Shown piece by piece: positions 8,285 through 16,576 of a stretch of 64,000 nucleotides of DNA. Within the stretch, counting starts at the first letter, position 1; the number at the start of each line of letters is the position of its first letter. A program made the translations under genes and the position numbers. A model generated the notes under the pieces. The model was not told the DNA's origin and made no database searches. It saw nothing but the letters and a program-made list of their open reading frames with translations. This stretch comes from Streptomyces sp. SID13031 (GTDB lineage: Bacteria > Actinomycetota > Actinomycetes > Propionibacteriales > Kribbellaceae), in assembly GCF_010548305.1 (NCBI RefSeq), contig NZ_JAAGLV010000017.1:62001-126000 (forward strand), given 5' to 3'.

Positions 8285-9025
8285 ATGGCCAATCCTCTGC
8301 GTGTTCTCGTTTGGGGCGAGAACCGGCACGAGCAGCGCGACGCCAGCGTTGCCGCCCTCTACCCGCACGGCATGCACACCACGATCAAGGAGGGCATCGA
8401 GGAGAACCTCGGCGCCGCCGCCACGGTCGGTACGACGACCCTCGACGAACCCGAGCACGGGCTGACCGACGAGGTACTCGCCGCGACCGACGTCCTCGTC
8501 TGGTGGGGACACGCGGCCCACGACGAGGTGGCGGACGAGATCGTCGAGCGCGTGCAGCAGCAGGTGCTCGCCGGGATGGGCCTCGTCGTCCTGCACTCCG
8601 GGCACTGGTCGAAGATCTTCAAGAAGCTGATGGGGACGACCTGCAACCTGCGCTGGCGCGCCGACCGCGACCGCGAGCTGGTCTGGACCGTCGACCCGAC
8701 GCACCCGATCGCGCAGGGCGTGCCGCAGCCGATCGAGATCGAGGCGCAGGAGATGTACGGCGAGTTCTTCGACATCCCGGTGCCCGAGGAGCTCATCTTC
8801 GTCAGCAACTTCAGCGGTGGTGAGGTGTTCCGCAGCGGCTGCACCTTCCGGCGCGGCCACGGGCGGATCTTCTACTTCTCACCGGGCGACCAGGAGTACC
8901 CGGTCTACCACCACAAGGACATCCGCAAAGTGATCGCGAACGGAGTCGCCTGGGCAGCCACCGATCGCCCACTGCGCAAGGCCCCGACGCTGGAGCGCCA
9001 CGAAGTCGGTGACTTCAGTGTCTGA
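8285..9025 (+). CDS. ThuA-like domain protein
   Basis: The 246-residue protein belongs to the ThuA (trehalose utilisation) family with a class I glutamine-amidotransferase-like fold: LRVLVWGENRHEQ at the start, LVWWGHAAHDEV, and GLVVLHSGHWSKIF, ending with YFSPGDQEYPVYHH. Catalytic chemistry of the family is not firmly established; members accompany sugar dehydrogenases and transporters and are implicated in modifying disaccharides or keto-sugars. No signal peptide is seen, so it is cytoplasmic. It overlaps the next gene by a few bases, so the two are translationally coupled and presumably act in one pathway. Confidence 0.88.
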   Translation: MANPLRVLVWGENRHEQRDASVAALYPHGMHTTIKEGIEENLGAAATVGTTTLDEPEHGLTDEVLAATDVLVWWGHAAHDEVADEIVERVQQQVLAGMGLVVLHSGHWSKIFKKLMGTTCNLRWRADRDRELVWTVDPTHPIAQGVPQPIEIEAQEMYGEFFDIPVPEELIFVSNFSGGEVFRSGCTFRRGHGRIFYFSPGDQEYPVYHHKDIRKVIANGVAWAATDRPLRKAPTLERHEVGDFSV

Positions 9026-10013
9026 CCCCCTGCGCGTCATCCAGGTCGGCGCCGGCGCGATGGGCCGAGGCTGGCTGCACACCATCGCCGACAACCCGGA
9101 CGTCGAGCTGGTCGGCCTCGTCGACATCGATCTCGAGCACGCCCAGCGGGTGAGCGAGGACGAGCTCGCGGCTCTGGTGCCGGTGGCAGCGTCGTTGTCG
9201 GAGCTGACGGAGGTGACCGGCGCCGAGGCTGTCATCAACGTGACCGTGCCGGCCGCGCACAACGCGGTCAACGAGGAGGCGCTGCGCGCAGGACTGCCGG
9301 TGCTCTGCGAGAAGCCGATTGCCCCGACGGTGGCCGAAGCGCAGTACATAGCTGCTGTAGCCGAAGAGAGCGGCCAGTTGCTGATGATCAGTCAGTCCCG
9401 GCGGTACCTCAACCAGTTCACCGCCCTGTGCGAGACGGCCGCCAAGCTCGGCCCGATCTCCGTCGTCTCCTGCGAGTTCGCCAAGGCGCCGCACTTCGGC
9501 GGCTTCCGCGAGGAGATGGCGTTCCCGCTCCTGCTGGACATGGCGATCCACCAGTTCGACTCCGCCCGCGCCCTGCTCGGCGAGGATCCGGTCGGCGTGT
9601 ACTGCGAGTCGTACAACCCGGGCTGGAGCTGGTTCGCCGGTGACGCCGCGGCGACCGCGATCTTCGAGTTCCCCGGTGGCGCCCGGTTCGTCTTCAACGG
9701 CAGCTGGGTGAACCCCGGTCTGGAGACGCCCTGGCACAGCCGGTGGCGGGTCGGCGCCGAACGCGGGACGGTGCTCTGGGACGGCGAGAACGTCCCAGAG
9801 ACAGGGGATCCACGGCAATCGATTGCCGTCGGCAACGCTCCCGAGGAGATCGCCGGCTCGCTCGCGGAGTTCGTCCGCTGCGTGCGAACTGGTGAGGCCT
9901 CCAGTACGCCGGCGAGCAGTAACGTGCAGAGTCTGGCGATGGTCGAGGCCGCGGTGCGTTCCGGAACCGCGAAACGCCGCGTCACGCTTGCCGAAGTGCT
10001 CGGCGATGGTTGA
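9018..10013 (+). CDS. Gfo/Idh/MocA-family oxidoreductase
   Basis: This 331-residue NAD(P)-dependent sugar or inositol dehydrogenase-like protein has the nucleotide-binding motif VIQVGAGAMGRGWL at the N-terminus, the LCEKPIAPTV motif containing the catalytic-lysine signature EKP, and a C-terminal alpha/beta dimerisation domain. The GTG at 9018 overlaps the stop of the ThuA gene (GTGTCTGA) and is favoured; an in-frame GTG at 9009 is an alternative. Pairing of ThuA with Gfo/Idh/MocA enzymes is common in sugar oxidation pathways. The exact substrate is unknown. Confidence 0.88.
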   Translation: MSDPLRVIQVGAGAMGRGWLHTIADNPDVELVGLVDIDLEHAQRVSEDELAALVPVAASLSELTEVTGAEAVINVTVPAAHNAVNEEALRAGLPVLCEKPIAPTVAEAQYIAAVAEESGQLLMISQSRRYLNQFTALCETAAKLGPISVVSCEFAKAPHFGGFREEMAFPLLLDMAIHQFDSARALLGEDPVGVYCESYNPGWSWFAGDAAATAIFEFPGGARFVFNGSWVNPGLETPWHSRWRVGAERGTVLWDGENVPETGDPRQSIAVGNAPEEIAGSLAEFVRCVRTGEASSTPASSNVQSLAMVEAAVRSGTAKRRVTLAEVLGDG

Positions 10014-10419
10014 TCATCCAAGTCTTGACATAAGCGGCGAACAGCGGTTGACTGCGATATAGTTCACAAAGGAAATAAATTCGGGCGCCAGTCCGGAGTC
10101 TCAGCTCAGAGTGACTCCGCCCTGGCGCTGTCGACCGCCCAGGTCCCGTGGAGTTCCACGGGGCCTCCTGGTGCTTATTTGCTTTGAGCAACTAGTCGCC
10201 GTGGTTTCGGTGCAGGCCGGAAAACCCTTGTGTTCAAGGGCGGAACCCGCCTGGACGCTACATGGTCAAGGTCCGATATCGACACCTGTGGTGGCTCTTC
10301 CACTCCCCGGGGTTCTGTGCCATCCTCCCGGTTGAAGCCAAAATCCTATCGGATATCGGTTTGGCTCCGGGAAGTGACGGCTCGTCACAGCAAGTGCAGA
10401 AGGCCGAAGGGACGCAGGT
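10014..10419 (+). promoter_or_regulatory. long structured leader upstream of the ABC transporter genes
   Basis: No gene is supported here. TATAGT (10058-10063) is a reasonable -10, giving a leader of about 350 bases. It contains nested stems GCGCCAG/CTGGCGC (10085-10091 with 10122-10128) and CGGAGTC/GACTCCG (10094-10100 with 10113-10119), a tight hairpin around CCCGTGG-AGTT-CCACGGG (10145-10162) and another CCCTTG-TGTT-CAAGGG near 10225-10240. GATATCG recurs at 10275 and 10352. It does not match a riboswitch class I can name. Confidence 0.45.
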
Positions 10420-11421
10420 GTGAGCGGAACGATCGAGGTGAAACCGGCGCCGGCCGTGCCGGTACCGAAGCAGGCGGTGAGGACCGCGCGGAAGATCAAG
10501 CGGCCGAGCCGCTGGACGGAGGCCCGGCGCAGTTTCCGCCGGCACTGGCAGCTCTACCTGCTGATCATCGTCCCGCTCGCGTACTTCGTCATCTTCAAGT
10601 ACATCCCGATCTCGAACGCGGTGATCGCGTTCAAGGACTACAGCCCGGTCAAGGGGCCGTGGGGCAGCGACTGGGTCGGCTTCAAGAACTTCGAACTGTT
10701 CTTCCAGAACCCGGTGTTCTGGACCCTGGTGAAGAACACGTTCCTCCTTGCCGCCTACACCGTGCTGGCCAGCTTCCCGATCCCGATCATCCTGGCGATC
10801 GCGCTGAACGAGATCCGGACCGGCTTCTTCAAGAAGACGGTGCAGCTGGTCACCTACGCGCCGTACTTCATCTCCACCGTCGTGGTGGTCTCGATGACGA
10901 TCCTGGTGCTGTCGCCGCGGATCGGCTTCGTGGACGACGCGATCGGCCTGTTCGGGATCCCGGCGATCGACTTCCTCGGCGACCCGAACTACTTCCGCCA
11001 CATCTACGTCTGGTCCGACGTCTGGCAGACCACCGGGTACTCCGCGGTGATCTACCTGGCCGCGCTGGCCGGGATCGATCCGTCGCTGCACGAGTCGGCC
11101 AAGATCGACGGCGCGAGCCGGGTCAAGCGGATCCTGAACGTCGACCTGCCCGGCATCATGCCGACCGCGGTGATCATCTTGGTGCTCGGCGTCGGCAACA
11201 TCATGTCGATCGGGTTCGAGAAGGCCTTCCTGCTGCAGAACCCGCTGAACCTGGCCCAGTCCGAGATCATCGCCACCTACGTCTACAAGACCGGCCTGCT
11301 CAACGCCGACTTCAGCATGGCGACGGCCGTCGGTCTGTTCAACTCCGTGATCAACCTCTGCCTGCTGGTCTTCGTGAACTTCGCCGCCAAGCGGATCACC
11401 GGGAACGGACTGTGGTCATGA
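10420..11421 (+). CDS. carbohydrate ABC transporter permease (LplB type)
   Basis: This 333-residue permease has six predicted membrane helices and the EAA loop near the C-terminal third (ESAKIDGASRVKRILNVDLP), the contact site for the ATPase. It belongs to the LplB branch of carbohydrate uptake (CUT1) permeases found with large LipO-like binding proteins. The GTG start at 10420 follows a purine-rich stretch. It begins a transporter operon with a second permease 25 bases downstream and a binding protein after that. No ATPase gene is present, as usual in actinobacteria where a shared MsiK-type ATPase serves many importers. Confidence 0.92.
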   Translation: MSGTIEVKPAPAVPVPKQAVRTARKIKRPSRWTEARRSFRRHWQLYLLIIVPLAYFVIFKYIPISNAVIAFKDYSPVKGPWGSDWVGFKNFELFFQNPVFWTLVKNTFLLAAYTVLASFPIPIILAIALNEIRTGFFKKTVQLVTYAPYFISTVVVVSMTILVLSPRIGFVDDAIGLFGIPAIDFLGDPNYFRHIYVWSDVWQTTGYSAVIYLAALAGIDPSLHESAKIDGASRVKRILNVDLPGIMPTAVIILVLGVGNIMSIGFEKAFLLQNPLNLAQSEIIATYVYKTGLLNADFSMATAVGLFNSVINLCLLVFVNFAAKRITGNGLWS

Positions 11422-11446
11422 CCAAGGCCTGGGAAGAGAGGAACCG

Positions 11447-12391
11447 ATGAGCGCCACCCTGCAGCCGTTCCGCTCGAGGCTGAACAAGCCGGCGCCGGTG
11501 GAGAAGTCCACCATCGCCGAGACACGGACCGACCAGATCTTCCTGATCGGCGTCAAGGTGATGCTGACCGTCGCGCTGATCGCCGTCCTGATCCCGTTGG
11601 TCTACGTCGTCGCCAACTCGTTCAGCAGCGCGGCCGCGGTCACCTCCGGCCGGGTTTTCCTGTGGCCGATCGAGCCGAGCCTGCGCGGGTACAAGGAAGC
11701 GCTGAGCGACCCGCAGATCCTCAAGGGCTACTACAACTCGCTGATCTATGCCGTCGGGGGCACCTTCATCAGCGTCTCGCTGACGATCGCGATCGCCTAC
11801 CCGCTGTCGCGCAAGACCTTCTTCGGCCGCAACGTGATCATGAGCCTGCTGCTGTTCACGATGCTGTTCTCCGGTGGCCTGATCCCGACCTACCTGGTCG
11901 TCCAGGATCTGCACCTGCTCAACACCCGCTGGGCGATGGTCATCCCCAGCGCGATCGGGGTCTGGCAGGTCATCATCGCCAGGACCTTCTTCCGCAGCAC
12001 CATCCCCGACGACCTGTACGAGGCGGCGGTGCTCGATGGTGCGAGCGATCTGCGTTTCCTCTGGTCGGTCGTCCTGCCGCTGTCCAAGCCGGTGATCGCG
12101 GTGATCGCCTTGATGTACGCGATCTTCCAGTGGAACACCTATTTCGACGCTCTCATCTATCTCAAGGACCCCGGGCTGTATCCGCTGCAGATCGTGCTGC
12201 GGAACATCCTGATCCTGAACACGAACACGGGGGCCGCCGCGGACGTCGCTGCGACGCTCGAACGCCAGCAACTCGCGAACGTTCTCAAGTACGCGCTGAT
12301 CGTCATCTCGAGCCTGCCCGTACTCCTCATCTACCCGTTCATCGCCCGCCACTTCACCAAGGGCGTGATGGTCGGCGCCGTCAAGGGCTAG
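11447..12391 (+). CDS. carbohydrate ABC transporter permease (YtcP/LplC type)
   Basis: The 314-residue second permease has six helices and the EAA motif YEAAVLDGASDLRFLWSVVLP. It pairs with the preceding permease to form the translocation pore for an oligosaccharide. The ATG at 11447 is preceded by GAGAGGAA. The two permease genes are separated by 25 bases, so they are cotranscribed. The gene ends 40 bases before the binding protein, a gap containing a short GTCA repeat but no terminator. Confidence 0.92.
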   Translation: MSATLQPFRSRLNKPAPVEKSTIAETRTDQIFLIGVKVMLTVALIAVLIPLVYVVANSFSSAAAVTSGRVFLWPIEPSLRGYKEALSDPQILKGYYNSLIYAVGGTFISVSLTIAIAYPLSRKTFFGRNVIMSLLLFTMLFSGGLIPTYLVVQDLHLLNTRWAMVIPSAIGVWQVIIARTFFRSTIPDDLYEAAVLDGASDLRFLWSVVLPLSKPVIAVIALMYAIFQWNTYFDALIYLKDPGLYPLQIVLRNILILNTNTGAAADVAATLERQQLANVLKYALIVISSLPVLLIYPFIARHFTKGVMVGAVKG

Positions 12392-12431
12392 TAGTCAGTC
12401 AGTCAGCAAGTTCTAGAAGGGAAACACAGAA

Positions 12432-14099
12432 ATGCGCTCAACCAAGAGCAGGGTGGTGGCCGCCCTGGTGGCAGCCACCGCGCTGGCTGCCGCGGGCTGC
12501 AGCTCGGACAATTCCGACGAGGGTGCGAAGAACGAGGTGAGTGCCGACGGCAAGATCATCATCGACACTTTCGCGCCGCAGGGATCCGATGACAACCTCG
12601 ACACCAACCTGGTGACGAAGGCGATCAGCGACAAGTTCAAGATCCAGTTCCGCTGGCAGACCACCACCTTCGACGCCGGGCCGGCCAAGGAGAAGCGCCA
12701 GATCGCGCTCGCCAGCGGCGACTACCCGGACCTGTTCATGCTGATCCCGTGGGTCGACGGCATCACCCAGGCCGAGGTGCAGAAGCTCGGCACCCAGGGG
12801 GTCGCGCTGCCGATCGAGCAGCTGATCAAGGACAACGCGCCGAACATCCAGAAGCAGCTGGACGCCAACAAGACGCTGAAGGAGATGTCCACCGCACCGG
12901 ACGGCCACATCTACGCGCTGCCCCAGTGGTCGGACTGCTACCACTGCACCTACCCGGACAAGCTGTGGATGAACTCGGCCTGGTTGAAGAAGCTCAACCT
13001 GCAGGTGCCGAAGACGACCGAGGAACTGCGGACGGTCCTGCGCGCCTTCAAGACCCAGGACCCGAACGGCAACGGCAAGGCCGACGAGATCCCGATGGTC
13101 ACCGACGTCCAGGACAGCAGCCTGATGGGCTTCCTGATGAACGCGTTCGCCTATAACCCGGTCGGCGGCAACAGCAACCGGTCGCTGCTCGCGCTGGACG
13201 GCGACAAGGTCGTCACCCCGGTCAACTCCGACGCCTGGAAGGAGGGCCTGAAGTACATCAACTCCCTCTACGCCGAGGGCCTGATCGACAAGGCCTCCTT
13301 CACCCAGAACGCCGAGGCGCTGAAGGCTACCGCGAACAACCCGAAGGCCATCACGGTCGGCTCCGTGCCGGTGCTGTGGCCGGGCATCTTCGTCCAGCTG
13401 GGCTCCAAGGACGGTCGCGACAAGCAGTACGACTCCGTACCGCCGCTGACCGGTCCTGACGGCAAGAGCTACACCGGGTACAACTTCCCGAGCTCGACCG
13501 GCTACACCTTCATGCTGACCAACAAGGCCAGCAAAGAGGCGCAGGTCGCCGCGATCAAGATGCTCGACTACATCTACAGCGACGAGGGCCGCAAGGTCAG
13601 CGTGATGGGGCCGGAGGGTGTCGGCTGGTCCGCGCCGCGTCCGGGTGACATCGCCCTCGACGACAAGACCAAGGTCGGCTACTACCGGTTCGGCGAGACC
13701 GAGCACAAGAAGAACATCTCCTGGGACTCGATGGCGCAGTACAACATCACCCTGGCCTACCGCAACGAGCAGGCCGTTCCGGCCGACATCTACTCGGACG
13801 CGGGCCTCGAGCGGCGCTTGTTCCAGGCCACCCAGGCGTACGAGCCGCACGCCGACAAGTCGGTCTGGTACCCGGCGGCCTCGGTCTGGGCCGACCCGAG
13901 CCTGGCCGGTGAGCTGGCGACGTTGCAGACCAACCTCAACAGCTACATCACCCAGGGCCAGCTCGCCTTCATCACCGGCACCAAGAACATCGACACCGGT
14001 TGGGACGCCTACGTGAAGGGTCTCGACTCGACCGGGATGACCCGGTACCTGCAGATCAACCAGCAGGCCTACGACAAGTACAAGTCCGGCAACAAGTAA
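12432..14099 (+). CDS. extracellular sugar-binding lipoprotein of the ABC transporter
   Basis: The 555-residue protein carries a lipoprotein signal with lipobox LAAAGC (acylated Cys23), followed by a large type I extracellular solute-binding fold. It belongs to the LipO-like group of about 550 residues that accompany LplB/YtcP permeases. It captures the substrate outside the membrane and delivers it to the two permeases upstream. AGAAGGGAAAC precedes the ATG. A strong hairpin follows the gene and probably stabilises the binding-protein mRNA relative to the downstream hydrolase, a common arrangement. The ligand is inferred to be an oligosaccharide cleaved by the GH95 enzyme. Confidence 0.92.
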   Translation: MRSTKSRVVAALVAATALAAAGCSSDNSDEGAKNEVSADGKIIIDTFAPQGSDDNLDTNLVTKAISDKFKIQFRWQTTTFDAGPAKEKRQIALASGDYPDLFMLIPWVDGITQAEVQKLGTQGVALPIEQLIKDNAPNIQKQLDANKTLKEMSTAPDGHIYALPQWSDCYHCTYPDKLWMNSAWLKKLNLQVPKTTEELRTVLRAFKTQDPNGNGKADEIPMVTDVQDSSLMGFLMNAFAYNPVGGNSNRSLLALDGDKVVTPVNSDAWKEGLKYINSLYAEGLIDKASFTQNAEALKATANNPKAITVGSVPVLWPGIFVQLGSKDGRDKQYDSVPPLTGPDGKSYTGYNFPSSTGYTFMLTNKASKEAQVAAIKMLDYIYSDEGRKVSVMGPEGVGWSAPRPGDIALDDKTKVGYYRFGETEHKKNISWDSMAQYNITLAYRNEQAVPADIYSDAGLERRLFQATQAYEPHADKSVWYPAASVWADPSLAGELATLQTNLNSYITQGQLAFITGTKNIDTGWDAYVKGLDSTGMTRYLQINQQAYDKYKSGNK

Positions 14100-14147
14100 C
14101 CCCCACCAAGTAAGACGTCGGCCGAGCCCCCGCGGCCGCACCCCCAC

Positions 14148-14189
14148 CGGCCGTGCCGGGAGTCACCTTTCTGGCTCCCGGTACGGCCG
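14148..14189 (+). terminator. intra-operon hairpin between binding protein and GH95 gene
   Basis: Fifteen-base arms (CGGCCGTGCCGGGAG with CTCCCGGTACGGCCG, one G-U pair) enclose a 12-base loop. There is no U-tract, so partial termination or 3' mRNA protection is likely. Confidence 0.65.
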
Positions 14190-14231
14190 ACCCCGTCTGC
14201 CCTGTCCTCTGCTGTGAAGGAAGCTTTCTGT

Positions 14232-16517
14232 ATGTCGCACGAACTGTGGTTTCGTACTCCGGCTCCGGACTGGTTCGAGGCGCTGCCGGTCGGCAACGGC
14301 CACCTCGGCGCGAAGGTGTTCGGCCGGGTCGAGGACGAGCGGATCGCGCTGAACCTCGACGACGTGTGGTCGGGCGCCGGGCCGCGCGAGCTCCAGGTGA
14401 CCGATGGCCCCGAGGTGCTGGCCGACATTCGCCGGCTGCTGCTCGAGGACGGCGACCGGTACGCCGCGACCGAGCGCTCACGTGCACTGCAAGGGCCACT
14501 CGTCGAGTCGTTCCAACCGCTGGGTGACCTGCTGATCAGTACTCCGGGCGACGCGGGCGACAGTGCGGAGTACCGGCGGTCGCTTGAGCTGCGGACCGGG
14601 ATCGTCGCGGTCGACTACACCCGCGGGGGAGCGCGCTTCCACCGCGAGACCTACGTCTCCACGCCTGACCAGGTGATGGTCTGGACGATCGAGGCGAGCT
14701 CGCCCGGCGCGATCGACGTCGATCTCGCGCTGACGAGCCAGCATCCCATCAGCCTTGACGCAGCCGGTGAGACGGCCACGATGGTTGGGCACGCGCCATC
14801 GGACCTCACCATCGAGTACCGCACCAGCCCCGACCCGATCAGGTACGAGGAAGGCCGGGGGATCGGCTTCGGTGTCGCCCTGCGAGCCTTCGCGACGGGC
14901 GGGACGGTGACCGCAAGCGAGGCCGGCCTCAGCGTCCGTGGCGCCGACGGCCTCACCGTTCTGTTGTCGGGGGCAAGTACTTTCCAAGGCTGGTCGGTTG
15001 CTCCAGGCGCCGATCCTGCCGAAGCGTTGCGGGAGGCAACCGCTCTGCTGGATGCGGTCGACCTCGGCAAGCTCAAGCAGCGGCATCTCGACGACCACGC
15101 CGCTCTCTACGACCGCGCGAACCTGACGCTCGGCGAGCCGGTCGATCTGCCCACCGACGAACGCATCCGCGCAGTCGCGGCCGGTGGTACGGATCCCGGG
15201 CTGAGTGCGCTCATCTTCAGCTTCGGGCGGTACTTGCTGATGGCGTCGTCGCGGCCGGGGACGCAGGCCGCCAACCTGCAGGGCATCTGGAACGAGGAGC
15301 GCCGCCCGATGTGGGCGAGCGACTGGACCAACAACATCAACACCCAGATGAACTACTGGCCCGCCGACGTGACCGGCCTGCGCGAGTGCTTCGACCCGCT
15401 GACCGAGCTGCTCACCGGCCTGGTCGAGTCCGGCTCGGAGACGGCGCGCATCCTGTACGACGCACCCGGCTGGGTCTCGCACCACAACTCCGATATCTGG
15501 CGGGCGAGCTGGCCGGTCGGCGACGGTGGCGACGACCCCGTCTGGTCGATGGCGGCCACCTGCGGGGTCTGGCTCTCATCGCACCTGATGGAGCACCACC
15601 GCTTCCACCCCGACGTGGACTTCCTGCGTGAGAAGGCGTACCCGGTGCTGCTCGGAGCGGCCGAGTTCGTGCTCTCGATGCTGGTCGAGGACGGCGATGG
15701 CCGACTGCAGTTCATCCCTTCGACCGCGCCCGAGCATCACTTCTTCGTGCCGTCGGGCGAGAAGGCATCGGTCGACCTGACCACGACGTACGACAACTGG
15801 CTGATCCGTGAACTGGTCGCCAACCTGGTCGAAGCCGAGGCTGAGCTCGGACTGTCGAGCGAGGTCGCCACCCGCGGTCAGGCGGTACTGCCCAGGCTGC
15901 CGGAGATCGAGCTGGCGCACGACGGCCGGATGATGGAGTGGCAGACCGACTGGCCGCCATCGGAGTTCGACCACCGCCACCAGTCCCACCTCTACGGCCT
16001 CTATCCGGGCGCACAGATCGACCCGGCCAGTACGCCGGAGTGGGCGGCGGCGGTGCGCGCGTCCCTCGCCGTACGGACCTCAGGCCGCCCGGCCGGCGGC
16101 TGGACCGCCGCGTGGCTGATTGCCTTGTATGGAAGGCTCTTCGACCCCGAGAAGGCAGCCGCTGTGCTCCGTGACTACACGAGCCGCCTCATCTCGGACA
16201 ACCTCCTTCATCGCGACGGCGACATCTTCCAGATCGACGCCAACTTCGGTCTCACGGCCGGCATCGCGGAACTCCTCATCCAGAGCCACACCGAAGTGAT
16301 CCAGCTCCTACCGGCACTTCCCGCCGAATGGCCGGACGGCTCGTACCAGGGGCTGCGGGCCCGCGGCGGCCTGTCGTTCGACGTGGCGTGGTCGGGCGGA
16401 CACGTACAGAAGGTGCTGGTGACCGCGGAGGTCGCAGGAACCTTCACTGTGCGGGTCGCGGGCGATGCAGCGGTCGAGATCACCATGTCAGCAGGAGAGA
16501 CGGCCGAACTCCGTTAG
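14232..16517 (+). CDS. glycoside hydrolase family 95-type enzyme (alpha-L-fucosidase-like)
   Basis: The 761-residue protein has the GH95 architecture: an N-terminal beta domain (FEALPVGNGHLGAKVFG), then an (alpha/alpha)6 barrel with NTQMNYWPADVTGL, GWVSHHNSDIW, the PSTAPEHHF segment that holds the catalytic Glu of the family, HRHQSHLYGLYPG, and FQIDANFGLTAGIAELLIQS with the catalytic-network Asp. Family members cleave alpha-1,2-L-fucosyl or alpha-L-galactosyl linkages. There is no signal peptide, so it acts in the cytoplasm on imported oligosaccharides. The ATG at 14232 follows AAGGAAG; an in-frame GTG at 14214 is less likely. It is the last gene of the LacI-controlled locus. The exact sugar specificity is not certain. 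Confidence 0.87.
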   Translation: MSHELWFRTPAPDWFEALPVGNGHLGAKVFGRVEDERIALNLDDVWSGAGPRELQVTDGPEVLADIRRLLLEDGDRYAATERSRALQGPLVESFQPLGDLLISTPGDAGDSAEYRRSLELRTGIVAVDYTRGGARFHRETYVSTPDQVMVWTIEASSPGAIDVDLALTSQHPISLDAAGETATMVGHAPSDLTIEYRTSPDPIRYEEGRGIGFGVALRAFATGGTVTASEAGLSVRGADGLTVLLSGASTFQGWSVAPGADPAEALREATALLDAVDLGKLKQRHLDDHAALYDRANLTLGEPVDLPTDERIRAVAAGGTDPGLSALIFSFGRYLLMASSRPGTQAANLQGIWNEERRPMWASDWTNNINTQMNYWPADVTGLRECFDPLTELLTGLVESGSETARILYDAPGWVSHHNSDIWRASWPVGDGGDDPVWSMAATCGVWLSSHLMEHHRFHPDVDFLREKAYPVLLGAAEFVLSMLVEDGDGRLQFIPSTAPEHHFFVPSGEKASVDLTTTYDNWLIRELVANLVEAEAELGLSSEVATRGQAVLPRLPEIELAHDGRMMEWQTDWPPSEFDHRHQSHLYGLYPGAQIDPASTPEWAAAVRASLAVRTSGRPAGGWTAAWLIALYGRLFDPEKAAAVLRDYTSRLISDNLLHRDGDIFQIDANFGLTAGIAELLIQSHTEVIQLLPALPAEWPDGSYQGLRARGGLSFDVAWSGGHVQKVLVTAEVAGTFTVRVAGDAAVEITMSAGETAELR

Positions 16518-16532
16518 GTTTGCCTATCCAAA
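16514..16532 (+). promoter_or_regulatory. IdeR/DmdR-like iron box
   Basis: TTAGGTTTGCCTATCCAAA matches the 19-base actinobacterial iron-box consensus (TTAGGTTAGGCTAACCTAA) at about 15 positions. It overlaps the TAG stop of the GH95 gene and lies about 45-70 bases upstream of the siderophore-binding lipoprotein. Repression by iron-loaded DtxR/IdeR-type regulator is inferred. Confidence 0.65.
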
Positions 16533-16576
16533 GTTGTTGTAATCTCAACCAGGCCCCCTTTCGGTGAGAGATAGGA

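Noticed and set aside
10025..10063. TTGACA (10025) paired with TATAGT (10058) as a promoter
   Set aside because: The spacing of 27 bases is too long; only the -10 is kept as plausible.
12438..14147. 569-codon frame antisense to the binding protein gene
   Set aside because: Low-complexity Val/Arg/Leu composition typical of antisense frames in high-GC genes; the plus-strand lipoprotein is clear.
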